In this document: positions 53,752 through 63,021 of the stretch, in pieces
How positions within the stretch are numbered: position 1 is the stretch's first letter
Layout of the letters: every line of letters starts with the position of its first letter
Assembly: GCF_001954275.1 (NCBI RefSeq)
Contig: NZ_MBEU01000066.1
Span: forward strand, 1-64,000
Source of the DNA: Mycobacterium sp. IS-836
GTDB taxonomy: Bacteria > Actinomycetota > Actinomycetes > Mycobacteriales > Mycobacteriaceae
Length of the DNA stretch: 64,000 nucleotides
Direction of reading: 5' to 3'
The notes under the pieces: generated by a model
Database searches by the model: none
The model's input: the letters and a program-made list of their open reading frames with translations, nothing else
Told to the model about the DNA's origin: nothing
Program-made: the position numbers and the translations under genes

Positions 53752-54204
53752 CTAGGCCCAGTTCCAGACCGACATGTCGCCGGGCGGGTACTGGTTGCAG
53801 ATGTCGGTGGCCTTGGCCACGACACCCTTGTTGTTGAAGAAGATCTTCATGTGGTTGGGCCAGGCCACCCACAGCGGATCGGAGACGGGCGCATAGAAGT
53901 TTTCGGAGTAATTCCTGCGGTCCTCCGGCGACAGCGAGTAGAACCAGTGCGCCTTGTCGATGGTCGCCTGCTGGACGTTCGGGTGGTTGTTGAAGTCGAT
54001 CATGTACCGCTGGTAGTACACCGGGCTGGTGTCCCTGGACGCCGCGAGGATCTGCTCGGCGTCGCAGGTGGTGTTGATCATCCGGCGCGGGATGGGGAAA
54101 TCTTCGGTGGAATCGGCCGCCGCGGTGGTCGGGACCGTCGCAGCGGCGAAGCCCAGGGCGAGGAACATGGCGCCTGCACGCAGGCTGGTGCTGAGCCGAG
54201 ACAT
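53752..54204 (-). CDS. Secreted periplasmic protein, Rv0455c homologue
   Basis: Protein of 150 residues. Signal peptide MSRLSTSLRAGAMFLALGFA ends near TAAADSTEDF. The mature part reads IPRRMINTTCDAEQILAASR, DTSPVYYQRYMIDFNNHPNV and ICNQYPPGDMSVWNWA, with two cysteines likely joined by a disulfide. The Rv0455c protein is required for siderophore secretion with MmpL4/MmpL5 in M. tuberculosis. Placement close to mmpS-mmpL here supports the same job. Confidence 0.92.
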   Translation of the reverse strand: MSRLSTSLRAGAMFLALGFAAATVPTTAAADSTEDFPIPRRMINTTCDAEQILAASRDTSPVYYQRYMIDFNNHPNVQQATIDKAHWFYSLSPEDRRNYSENFYAPVSDPLWVAWPNHMKIFFNNKGVVAKATDICNQYPPGDMSVWNWA

Positions 54205-54269
54205 AGTGGCTACGGTAGCACTTCCCGGGTGGCGAAGGACAGGCGGTAGCGAATTCGTAACCTATCTTA

Positions 54270-55184
54270 CTAAGTACCGCTATCAGGGACGATGACGTGT
54301 GAGGGGTCCGGGCGGAGCTCCGGCGGGGCCTGGCTGTAGTCGCCGAACGGGCCGTCGCGGCGCTCGACCGCGGCGCGCACACCTTGGGTTTCGGCGGTCC
54401 TGATGAAGTCGAGGGCGTCGGGGGTATTGCGCATCAGGCCGTCGAGAATGCCGCCCAGCACCTGGGTCGACGCCAGGCCCATGTTCTCGTAGGCCTGGTT
54501 GACGATCAGCTTCTGCGCCCGCAGTTGGGACAGCGGGATGCGGGCCAGCTCGGCGGCGATCTCGGCCACGCGAGCCTCGAGTCGCTCGAACGGCACCGCC
54601 TCGTTGATCAGTTCGACCTCGGCGGCCTGGACTCCGGAAAGGGGCCGGCCCGTCAACGAGTGCCATTTGACCTTGGCCAGGCTCAGCCGATACAGCCACA
54701 TGCCGGTCAGGTAGGCCCCCCACATGCGGCTGTACGGGGTGCCGATCACCGCGTCCTCGCTGGCGATCACGATGTCGGCGCACAGCGCATAGTCGCTGGC
54801 CCCGCCCACACACCAGCCGTGTACTTGCGCGATGACCGGCTTGGACGCCCGCCAGATGGCCATGAATTTCTGAGTCGGCCCGGTCTCGCGGGCGCTGACC
54901 ATCGCGAAATCCTTACCCGGGTCCCACTTGCCGTCGGTCATCATGGCTTCGCCCCAATGCTGGAAGCCGCCGCCGAAGTCGTAGCCGCCGGAGAATGCGC
55001 GGCCCGCGCCGCGCAGCACGATGACCTTGACCCCCGGGTCGCGCTCGGCCCGGCCGATGGCGGCCTCGATCTCGTCGGGCATGGGCGGCACGATCGTGTT
55101 GAGGTGCTCGGGGCGGTTCAGCGTGATGGTGGCGACCGGCCCGCCCGTCGTGTACAGCAGCGTCTCGAAGTCTGGTGTCGACAT
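54270..55184 (-). CDS. echA2: Enoyl-CoA hydratase EchA2
   Basis: Crotonase-family protein of 304 residues: ATITLNRPEHLNTIVPPMPD, the oxyanion segments RAFSGGYDFGGGF and QVHGWCVGGASDYALCADIV, and GTPYSRMWGAYLTG. The long GDYSQAPPELRPDPSHV tail is a feature of this subgroup. Corresponds to Rv0456c by position. Probably acts in fatty-acid or cholesterol degradation; the reaction is not certain. Confidence 0.9.
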   Translation of the reverse strand: MSTPDFETLLYTTGGPVATITLNRPEHLNTIVPPMPDEIEAAIGRAERDPGVKVIVLRGAGRAFSGGYDFGGGFQHWGEAMMTDGKWDPGKDFAMVSARETGPTQKFMAIWRASKPVIAQVHGWCVGGASDYALCADIVIASEDAVIGTPYSRMWGAYLTGMWLYRLSLAKVKWHSLTGRPLSGVQAAEVELINEAVPFERLEARVAEIAAELARIPLSQLRAQKLIVNQAYENMGLASTQVLGGILDGLMRNTPDALDFIRTAETQGVRAAVERRDGPFGDYSQAPPELRPDPSHVIVPDSGT

Positions 55185-55236
55185 GGCTCAAGCGAAGCCG
55201 CTTGATGGTGATGTGTCTAGCGGTCAGAACACTGCT

Positions 55237-55911
55237 TCACTTGCGGAGCAAGAGTTCGACGCCAATCTCCGCGTTCCGAACTTCCTTTTCCCGGAAAGCA
55301 ACGTCGGTGAGCATCCGCTCAAACTGCGCTCTCGTATAAGCCCGTCTAAGCAGCATGAACCGAAACGCGGCGAGGGTCATCCAGCGTTCGACCGTGCCCA
55401 GCCCCACCGTGTCGAAGTGCTTTTTGATTTCGGACATCGGCACGTCCTTGCGCAAGTCGACGACCAGCGCCATGCCGCCGGGGCGCAACACGCGGTACAT
55501 CTCCTGCAGTGCATGGTGCGGCTCCGAGAAATTCTTGAACGCCGCACTACATGTCAGAAGATCGAAGCTCTCGTCCGGGAACGGCATCGCTGAGGCGTTG
55601 CCGTGGCGGAAGTCGACCTCGACGCCCGCCTCGGCGGCATTCTTACGCGCCAGCTCCACCATCGTCCGGCTGATGTCGAGCCCGGTCACGCGATAAGCTG
55701 CGCCCTTTGCCATTTCGACCGCGAAGTAGCCGGGGCCCGGTGCCACTTCCAGCATGTCGCCGCCTTGCGGCAGCAACTCGCGCACACGCGCAGCCAGCGC
55801 TCGGAAGCGCTCCATGTCCTTGCGCGTGCTCTTGTCATACCAGCGGGCGATGGCGCCCTCCATCCCCATTCCCCGGTACCCTTTGGTCGTCACGGCCGCC
55901 ACGCGAAGCAC
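55237..55911 (-). CDS. Class I SAM-dependent methyltransferase
   Basis: Protein of 224 residues: DMLEVAPGPGYFAVEMAKGA (motif I, with GPG in place of GxG), VTGLDISRTMVELARKNA (motif II), MPFPDESFDLLTCSAAFKNF, then EMYRVLRPGGMALVVDLRKD (motif III). UbiE-like small-molecule methyltransferase. Start GTG 55911. Divergent from a MarR gene over a 60-bp region that contains a perfect palindrome. Methyl acceptor unknown. Confidence 0.85.
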   Translation of the reverse strand: MLRVAAVTTKGYRGMGMEGAIARWYDKSTRKDMERFRALAARVRELLPQGGDMLEVAPGPGYFAVEMAKGAAYRVTGLDISRTMVELARKNAAEAGVEVDFRHGNASAMPFPDESFDLLTCSAAFKNFSEPHHALQEMYRVLRPGGMALVVDLRKDVPMSEIKKHFDTVGLGTVERWMTLAAFRFMLLRRAYTRAQFERMLTDVAFREKEVRNAEIGVELLLRK

Positions 55912-55926
55912 TCCTTTGCGGGAATG

Positions 55927-55945
55927 TATCTTAGTAAATAAGATA
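55927..55945. promoter_or_regulatory. Palindromic MarR-operator-like site
   Basis: TATCTTA (55927-55933) and TAAGATA (55939-55945) are perfect inverted repeats with a 5-base spacer, placed between the divergent methyltransferase and MarR genes. Symmetry and position fit a MarR-box. Confidence 0.7.
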
Positions 55946-55971
55946 GTTAGAGAGTAGGCGAACTGAAGCCG

Positions 55972-56463
55972 ATGTCAAGCTCAAACCGCGCCGCGTTGCA
56001 CGAGACCGTGATCCGCTGCCTCAGGCAGTTCATCGCCGGAAGCATTCTCAACAACCAGCAGATCGCCGACAGGTTGGGCTTGCGCCTCACCGATATGCAG
56101 TGCATCAACGTGCTCGACTTGCTCGGTCCGTCGACCCCTGGCGAGCTGGCCCGCTGCACTGGGCTTACCACGGGCGGCGTCACGGTGATGCTCGACCGAC
56201 TGGAGAAAGGCGGCTATGTCAAGCGGCAGCCGAACCCGCGCGACCGCCGCAGCATTCTGGTGCGTTTGAATCCTGCGAAGTTAAAGAAAATCCGGGCCGT
56301 CTATGCGGAGATCGAGCGGCAAATGGAGACCCTCCTGCATGGAATGCCAGAACCCGAACTGCGCTCAGTCGTGAAGCTGTTCTCAAAAATGAACGAGTTT
56401 CCGATGGAACACCCTCGTCGCGTGACTGTCGCGCACAACAGAGTTGAAGCGGCCGGTTCTTGA
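55972..56463 (+). CDS. MarR-family transcriptional regulator
   Basis: Protein of 163 residues with a winged HTH: RLGLRLTDMQCINVLDLLG, STPGELARCTGLTTGGVTV and MLDRLEKGGYVKRQPNPRDR, including the conserved wing DRRSILVRL. The gene appears lower in GC than its neighbours by eye, which may mark recent acquisition together with the methyltransferase. A palindrome between the two divergent genes is its likely operator. Confidence 0.87.
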   Translation: MSSSNRAALHETVIRCLRQFIAGSILNNQQIADRLGLRLTDMQCINVLDLLGPSTPGELARCTGLTTGGVTVMLDRLEKGGYVKRQPNPRDRRSILVRLNPAKLKKIRAVYAEIERQMETLLHGMPEPELRSVVKLFSKMNEFPMEHPRRVTVAHNRVEAAGS

Positions 56464-56524
56464 CCGTAGTGGTTGGCGTGATGGCGTCGAATTCCCATCG
56501 CCAAGGTAACCCAGGGGATGTGGG

Positions 56525-56851
56525 CTAGCGCTCCTCATCGGGTGGGTCGGACTGGCGGTTCTCCGGATTCCATGCATAGATCCGGTCGCCGATCTTCAGA
56601 TAAGGCGATGCCAGGTAGGCCGATCCCACCACGATGGCGGTGAAGATCAGCGTCGTCATGACGGCGTTCGGCCAGAGTTTGCCCGTCCCGAAGGCAAAGA
56701 AGATGATGCCCAGAGCCGAGGTCCCCCAATAGAAGTAGCGGGCCTTGCGGCGCTCGGCGATGAAGCGAAAACGTATCTGCGCCCAGCCGGCGGCGATCAG
56801 AACCAGCCCGGCGAAGACCAAGCCGAGTTCGATGATGTCGACGATCTTCAT
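56525..56851 (-). CDS. Small three-segment membrane protein
   Basis: Protein of 108 residues with three hydrophobic segments (IIELGLVFAGLVLIAAGW, ALGIIFFAFGTGKLWP, VMTTLIFTAIVVGSAYLA) and a polar tail (NPENRQSDPPDEER). The ATG at 56851 overlaps the stop of the upstream peptidase gene (ATGA). Not recognised as a named family; function unknown. Confidence 0.72.
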   Translation of the reverse strand: MKIVDIIELGLVFAGLVLIAAGWAQIRFRFIAERRKARYFYWGTSALGIIFFAFGTGKLWPNAVMTTLIFTAIVVGSAYLASPYLKIGDRIYAWNPENRQSDPPDEER

Positions 56852-58887
56852 GCCTTGCCTCCCAGGGTCCGCCAGAGGAACGAGTAGCTCAGCGCCGACT
56901 TGAACGCGACCTGCTCGTTGTCGGCCGCGCCGGCGTGCCCGCCCTCGATGTTCTCGTAATACCAGGCCCGGTGGCCCGCGGCCTGCAGCGCCGCCGTCAT
57001 CTTGCGGGCGTGGCCCGGGTGCACCCGGTCGTCGCGGGTCGACGTGGTGAACAGCACCGGCGGATACGTCCGGGGCGAGATGTTCTGGTACGGCGAATAT
57101 TTGGAGATGAACTCCCAGTCGTCGGGGTTGTCCGGATCGCCGTACTCGGCCACCCAGGACGCGCCCGCGAGCAACAGGTGATAGCGCCGCATGTCCAGCA
57201 GCGGCACATCGCAGACCAGCGCGCCGAACTTTTCCGGGTATTGGGTCAGCATGATGCCCATCAGCAGACCGCCGTTGCTGCCGCCGCGCGCGCCGAGCTG
57301 CTCGACCGTCGTGACGCCGCGGCGCACCAGATCGGTTGCCACCGCCGCGAAATCCTCGGCCACCTTGTGCCGGCCCTCGCGCATCGCCTGCGTGTGCCAC
57401 CCGGGCCCGTACTCGCCGCCGCCGCGGATGTTGGCCATCACAAAGGTCCCGCCGCGGGCCAGCCACAGCCGGCCCAGCACGCCGTCGTATCCGGGGGTCC
57501 TGGCGACTTCGAAGCCGCCGTAGCCGCTCAGCAAGGTGGGGCCGGGGCCGTCCGCATTGCCGGGGCGTACCACGAAGTACGGGATCGACGTTCCGTCGTC
57601 GGAGGTCGCGAAATGCTGTGCCACGGAAAGATTTTCGGCATCGAAGAACGCCGGTGCGGATTTGATCGGGTCCGGTTGCCTGTCGCCGGCGCCGCGCAGC
57701 AGCCGCGACGGAGTGACGAATCCGCTGGAGTCGAGGAAGAACTCGTCGCCGGTGTCGTCGGCGGTGACGACGACGGCGTTGGTGGCGGCCGGGATGCCCG
57801 GCACCGGCTCGCGCCGCCACGCGCCCGGCGTGGCGATCTCCACGCGGCTCGCCACGTCGGCCAGCGTGACGATCAGCAGGCGGTCTTTCGTCCACGCGTA
57901 GTGGTTGAGCGCGGTGTGCTGGTCGGGCTCGAACACCACCCGCAATTCGGCTGTGCCGGCAAGGAATTCGTCGTAGTCGGCCGCGAGCAGCGAACCCGCG
58001 CTGTAAACCGTGTCGCGGAAGTACCAATCGGTGCGCAGCTCGATCAATATCCACTCGCGGTGGATCGACACGCTGGCGTCGGTGGGCGCGTCGATGCGTA
58101 TCAGCTCCGCGCCGCGTAGCTCGTAGACCTCGTCGTTCCAGAAGTCGAGTGCGCGAAGCAGCAGCGTGCGCTCGAAGCCGGGTGTCCGGTCCGCCGAGGC
58201 GAATACGCGGACGTCGGAAGGCGTGCCCTCGAACACGGTCTGTGCGTCGGCCAGGGGCGTACCCCGCCGCCACCGCTTGATCACGCGGGGATAGCCCGAT
58301 TCGGTGAGCGAGCCGACGCCGAAATCGGTGCCCACCAGCACGGTGTCCGGGTCGGCCCAGGAGACCTGCGACTTGGCCTCGGGCAGCTCGAACCCACCGG
58401 CGACGAATTCCCTTGTCGTCATGTCGAATTCGCGGACGATGGACGCGTCCGAGCCGCCCCGCGACAGGGCGATCAGCGCGCGCGTGTGGTCGGGTTCGAT
58501 GACGCCGGCGCCGGCCCACACCCATTTCTCGTCGTCGGTGCGACCCAACTCGTCGACATCGATCAGCACGTCCCACTCGGGGGAGTCGGTGCGATAACTG
58601 TCCAGGGTGGTGCGCCGCCACAGCCCGCGCGGGTTGGCGGCGTCGCGCCAGAAGTTGTAGAGGTACTCGCCGCGGCGAACGACGTAAGGGATTCGGGTGT
58701 CGGTGTCGAGCACCTCGAGCGCCTCGGTGCGCAGCTCCTCGAACCGCGCATCGCAGAATTCGGCGAGCGTCGGCTCGTTGCGCGCCCGGACCCAATCCAG
58801 CGCCTCCTCGCCGGTGACGTCCTCGAGCCACAGGTACGGGTCTTCGGCCGAGAGGTCGGCATCGGCAGCCTTAGTCATGGAAGCCAT
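56848..58887 (-). CDS. Prolyl oligopeptidase family peptidase (Rv0457c)
   Basis: Serine peptidase of about 679 residues. The N-terminal beta-propeller half begins EDPYLWLEDVTGEEALDWVR. The C-terminal alpha/beta-hydrolase half has the nucleophile in RGGSNGGLLMG, Asp in STRDDRVHPGHA and His in EGGHAGAADNEQ. Cleaves short peptides after proline in this family. The start is MASMTKAAD (ATG 58887) or the ATG nine bases later. Coupled to the small membrane protein downstream. Probable cytoplasmic location. Confidence 0.9.
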   Translation of the reverse strand: MASMTKAADADLSAEDPYLWLEDVTGEEALDWVRARNEPTLAEFCDARFEELRTEALEVLDTDTRIPYVVRRGEYLYNFWRDAANPRGLWRRTTLDSYRTDSPEWDVLIDVDELGRTDDEKWVWAGAGVIEPDHTRALIALSRGGSDASIVREFDMTTREFVAGGFELPEAKSQVSWADPDTVLVGTDFGVGSLTESGYPRVIKRWRRGTPLADAQTVFEGTPSDVRVFASADRTPGFERTLLLRALDFWNDEVYELRGAELIRIDAPTDASVSIHREWILIELRTDWYFRDTVYSAGSLLAADYDEFLAGTAELRVVFEPDQHTALNHYAWTKDRLLIVTLADVASRVEIATPGAWRREPVPGIPAATNAVVVTADDTGDEFFLDSSGFVTPSRLLRGAGDRQPDPIKSAPAFFDAENLSVAQHFATSDDGTSIPYFVVRPGNADGPGPTLLSGYGGFEVARTPGYDGVLGRLWLARGGTFVMANIRGGGEYGPGWHTQAMREGRHKVAEDFAAVATDLVRRGVTTVEQLGARGGSNGGLLMGIMLTQYPEKFGALVCDVPLLDMRRYHLLLAGASWVAEYGDPDNPDDWEFISKYSPYQNISPRTYPPVLFTTSTRDDRVHPGHARKMTAALQAAGHRAWYYENIEGGHAGAADNEQVAFKSALSYSFLWRTLGGKA

Positions 58888-58946
58888 TGTGGCCCCGGCG
58901 GTAGTGTGAGCTGTATCGCAGGAGGACAGAACGAGGAGCCGAGCAG

Positions 58947-60469
<1,523 letters not shown>

Positions 60470-60470
<1 letters not shown>

Positions 60471-60946
60471 TGGTCCCGCGGGTGGTGATCACCGCGGATG
60501 CCGCCGAGCTGCTCGGGCAGCTACAGGCCCGGCACGGCCCGGTGATGTTCCATCAGTCCGGTGGCTGCTGCGACGGGTCGTCGCCGATGTGTTACCCGCT
60601 CGGCGATTTCCTCGTCGGCGATCGCGACGTGTTGCTCGGCGTGCTCGACGTCGGGGCCGACGGGGTTCCGGTGTGGATTTCGGGTCCCCAGTACGAGACC
60701 TGGAAGCACACGCAGTTGGTCATCGACGTGGTGCCCGGCCGCGGCGGCGGGTTCAGCCTGGAAGCGCCCGAGGGGGTGCGATTCCTGTCCCGCGGCCGCG
60801 TGTTCACCGAGCAAGAGCAGGCGTCGTTGGCCACGGTCATCACCGGCGCCGGCTACGAGCGCGGTGAGCGGCCCGCGACACGGGGTCCGGTGGTCGCCGA
60901 CGCGGCATTGGGGACCTGCCCAACCGCAGTACAGTCGAGAAAGTGA
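60470..60946 (+). CDS. DUF779 protein (Rv0459)
   Basis: Protein of 158 residues with the DUF779 pattern: MFHQSGGCCDGSSPMCYPLG (three cysteines) and WISGPQYETWKHTQLVIDVV. It usually accompanies aldehyde dehydrogenases. ATG 60470 overlaps the dehydrogenase stop; its own stop overlaps the next start (GTGA). Function unknown, perhaps a partner or redox sensor. Confidence 0.9.
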
Positions 60947-61221
60947 TTCCCCTTCCGCGTCCGTGGCTGCTGGCCAGTGCCATGCTGATCGGTTGTGCGG
61001 TCGGGTTATTGGCGGCCGTGGCGTTCACCGTCGTGGACCATCCGAGGGTCCGCCCGGACATCGCGATCGCACTCGTGGTGGGCGTTCCCAGCGTGATCGG
61101 GCTGCTGACGATCGTGCTGTCGGGGCGGCGCTGGGTCACGGTGGTCGGCGCGTTCATCCTCGCGGTAGCGCCGGGGTGGTTCGGCGCGCTCGTCGCTCTG
61201 CGGGTGGCGGCCGGTGCCTGA
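60943..61221 (+). CDS. Small hydrophobic membrane protein (Rv0460)
   Basis: Protein of 92 residues with three hydrophobic segments: WLLASAMLIGCAVGLLAAVA, DIAIALVVGVPSVIGLLTIV and VTVVGAFILAVAPGWFGALV. GTG 60943 overlaps the DUF779 stop. Function unknown; part of the operon with Rv0461-like. Confidence 0.82.
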   Translation: MIPLPRPWLLASAMLIGCAVGLLAAVAFTVVDHPRVRPDIAIALVVGVPSVIGLLTIVLSGRRWVTVVGAFILAVAPGWFGALVALRVAAGA

Positions 61222-61762
61222 CGTGCCTGATGAGGACCGGGAGTCTCATCCGCAGACCGAGGCGTTCGTGCCGGACTTCTCCGACGACACCGGCTCGCAG
61301 CCCGTTCCCGTTGTCGCCGAGCCGGAAGCGCCCGAGCCGGAAACGCCCGCACCCGACACGGCCCCGGAGGAGGACACCGAGCGGGACGGCGTGAGCGAAG
61401 CCGGCGGTGCGCCGGTGCAGCCGGTCGCCGTTCCCGGCCGCTATCACTACCTGAAGTGGTGGCAGCTGGTTCTGGTGCTTCTCGGCGTGTGGGCCGTGGG
61501 GGCCGTCGTCGGCCTGGGGCTGTTCTATTGGTGGTACCACACCATCGACAAGGCGCCCGCGGTGTTCGCGGTGCTGGTCTACGTCGTCGCCTGCGTGGTG
61601 GGCGGTGTGATGCTGGCGATGCACAGCAGGCCGCTGATCTCGGCGCTGTCGATCGCGGTGATGTCCGGGCCGCTCGCCGCCGTCGCCGCCGCGGCGCCGC
61701 TCTACGGCTACTACTACTGCGAGCGGGTGGGCCACTGCCTGATCGGCGTCATCCCGTACTAG
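61214..61762 (+). CDS. Membrane protein with acidic N-terminus (Rv0461)
   Basis: Protein of 182 residues. An acidic, Pro/Glu-rich N-terminal half (EPEAPEPETPAPDTAPEEDT) is followed by three hydrophobic segments: WWQLVLVLLGVWAVGAVVGL, VFAVLVYVVACVVGGVMLAM and ALSIAVMSGPLAAVAAAAPL. Overlaps the previous gene by 8 bp. Function unknown. Confidence 0.85.
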   Translation: MPDVPDEDRESHPQTEAFVPDFSDDTGSQPVPVVAEPEAPEPETPAPDTAPEEDTERDGVSEAGGAPVQPVAVPGRYHYLKWWQLVLVLLGVWAVGAVVGLGLFYWWYHTIDKAPAVFAVLVYVVACVVGGVMLAMHSRPLISALSIAVMSGPLAAVAAAAPLYGYYYCERVGHCLIGVIPY

Positions 61763-61772
61763 GCAGCGCCGG

Positions 61773-62198
61773 TCAGCTCGGATGGTCGCCGGTCGTGATC
61801 ATGCGGACGCTGTACCAGCCCCAGTACACGCGGTGGCGCCAAATCAGTCCGTGGTGGATTTCCATCACCTCGACGATGTCCATCTGCTCTCCGTCACTGG
61901 CCTGCCGTGGGTATTCCCAGGTCAGTCTCGTGCCGTCGGAGAGAAATCCGGTGCGGTGGCGGCGACGCTGCGGCGGTTGGTGCTCGAACACCCGCGTGAC
62001 GAAACGGCGCAGCGCGTCACGGCCGCGCACGACGCCTTCCGCGGTGCCAAGCAGGTAGCACACTAGCGGGCTTTCCAGTGTCGCGTCCGGGTCATAAAGC
62101 GCCATCGAGGCGTCGATGTCCTTGGCGCCCAAGGCTTCATCCCAAGCGTGGAAGATGCGCTCGATCGCCTCGGTGGACCCGGTGTGCGGGGTGGTCAC
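61773..62198 (-). CDS. SnoaL-like (NTF2-fold) protein
   Basis: Protein of about 141 residues with the SnoaL/NTF2-like pattern: IERIFHAWDEALGAKDIDAS, MALYDPDATLESPLVCYLLG and MDIVEVMEIHHGLIWRHRVY. GTG 62198 has GGAGG about five bases upstream, which settles the start. It is convergent with the Rv0461-like gene and divergent from an ArsR-like gene. Probably an isomerase/dehydratase-like or lipid-binding fold; substrate unknown. Confidence 0.82.
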   Translation of the reverse strand: MTTPHTGSTEAIERIFHAWDEALGAKDIDASMALYDPDATLESPLVCYLLGTAEGVVRGRDALRRFVTRVFEHQPPQRRRHRTGFLSDGTRLTWEYPRQASDGEQMDIVEVMEIHHGLIWRHRVYWGWYSVRMITTGDHPS

Positions 62199-62256
62199 AG
62201 TTCCTCCTCGGAGCCGACTTGTTCGGACGACTCCACGGTATGGCCGGAAAGCTTTG

Positions 62257-62991
62257 ATGGCCGACAAACCGTGCCTGTGCCAGGCTGGCCATGTGAAGGA
62301 CATCTCGACTGCACCGGCCGACCGTGATCTTGCCGCGGTGGCGAGCCTGATCGGGGATCCGGCGCGTGCGACCATGCTGGCCGCGCTGGCCGCCGGGCAA
62401 GCGCTGCCGGCCGGGGAACTCGCTCGCCGGGCCGGGGTGCATCCGGCCACGGCCTCCGCGCACCTGCGTCGCCTGGCCGACGGCGGATTGATTCGCGTGC
62501 GGATCCAGGGCCGGCACCGGTACCACGAGCTCTCGGGTCCGGACGTGGCGGCGGCGCTGGAGGCCCTCGCCCGGATAGCCCCGGCGCTTGCGGTGCGTTC
62601 ACTGCGTCAGCACCGTGCGACCAGCGGGCTGGCCGAGGCGCGAACCTGTTACGACCACCTGGCGGGACGCCGCGGCGTCGAACTTCGCGACCGCCTCCTG
62701 GCCGCCGAAGCGATCCGTCTGATCGACGACCGCGATCACGAGCTCACCAACCGCGGGGAGCATTTGCTCACCAAGCTCGGCGTCGACCCCGCGGCGCTGC
62801 GCGCAACCCGGCGCATCTTCGCGCGGTGCTGCATCGACTGGACCGATCGCCGACCGCACCTGGCCGGGGCACTCCCGGCCGCGATCACCGCCGCGTTCCT
62901 CGATCGGCAATGGCTCACCCGCGGGCCCGGCCGCAGCCTGCGGGTCGCCGACGCATACGAGGACAAGGTCAACAAATGGCTGGCGGCGTGA
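62257..62991 (+). CDS. ArsR-family winged-helix regulator
   Basis: Protein of 244 residues from ATG 62257, or 232 from GTG 62293. HTH region LIGDPARATMLAALAAGQAL then ARRAGVHPATASAHLRRLAD, wing RVRIQGRHRYHELSG, and a longer C-terminal part (YDHLAGRRGVELRDRLLAAE then ARCCIDWTDRRPHLAGALPA) containing a Cys-Cys pair. If ATG 62257 is used the N-terminus carries CLCQAGH, a possible metal site. Divergent from the SnoaL-like gene, 58 bp apart. Inducer unknown. Confidence 0.85.
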   Translation: MADKPCLCQAGHVKDISTAPADRDLAAVASLIGDPARATMLAALAAGQALPAGELARRAGVHPATASAHLRRLADGGLIRVRIQGRHRYHELSGPDVAAALEALARIAPALAVRSLRQHRATSGLAEARTCYDHLAGRRGVELRDRLLAAEAIRLIDDRDHELTNRGEHLLTKLGVDPAALRATRRIFARCCIDWTDRRPHLAGALPAAITAAFLDRQWLTRGPGRSLRVADAYEDKVNKWLAA

Positions 62992-63021
62992 CCGAAGTCG
63001 AGTCCCACTAGGGTAGGGGCC

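Noticed and set aside
54263..54276. TATCTTACTAAGTA site as a second operator of the MarR regulator
   Set aside because: The spacer is 1 base against 5 in the strong palindrome, so the same dimer would not bind both in the same way. Kept only as a remark.
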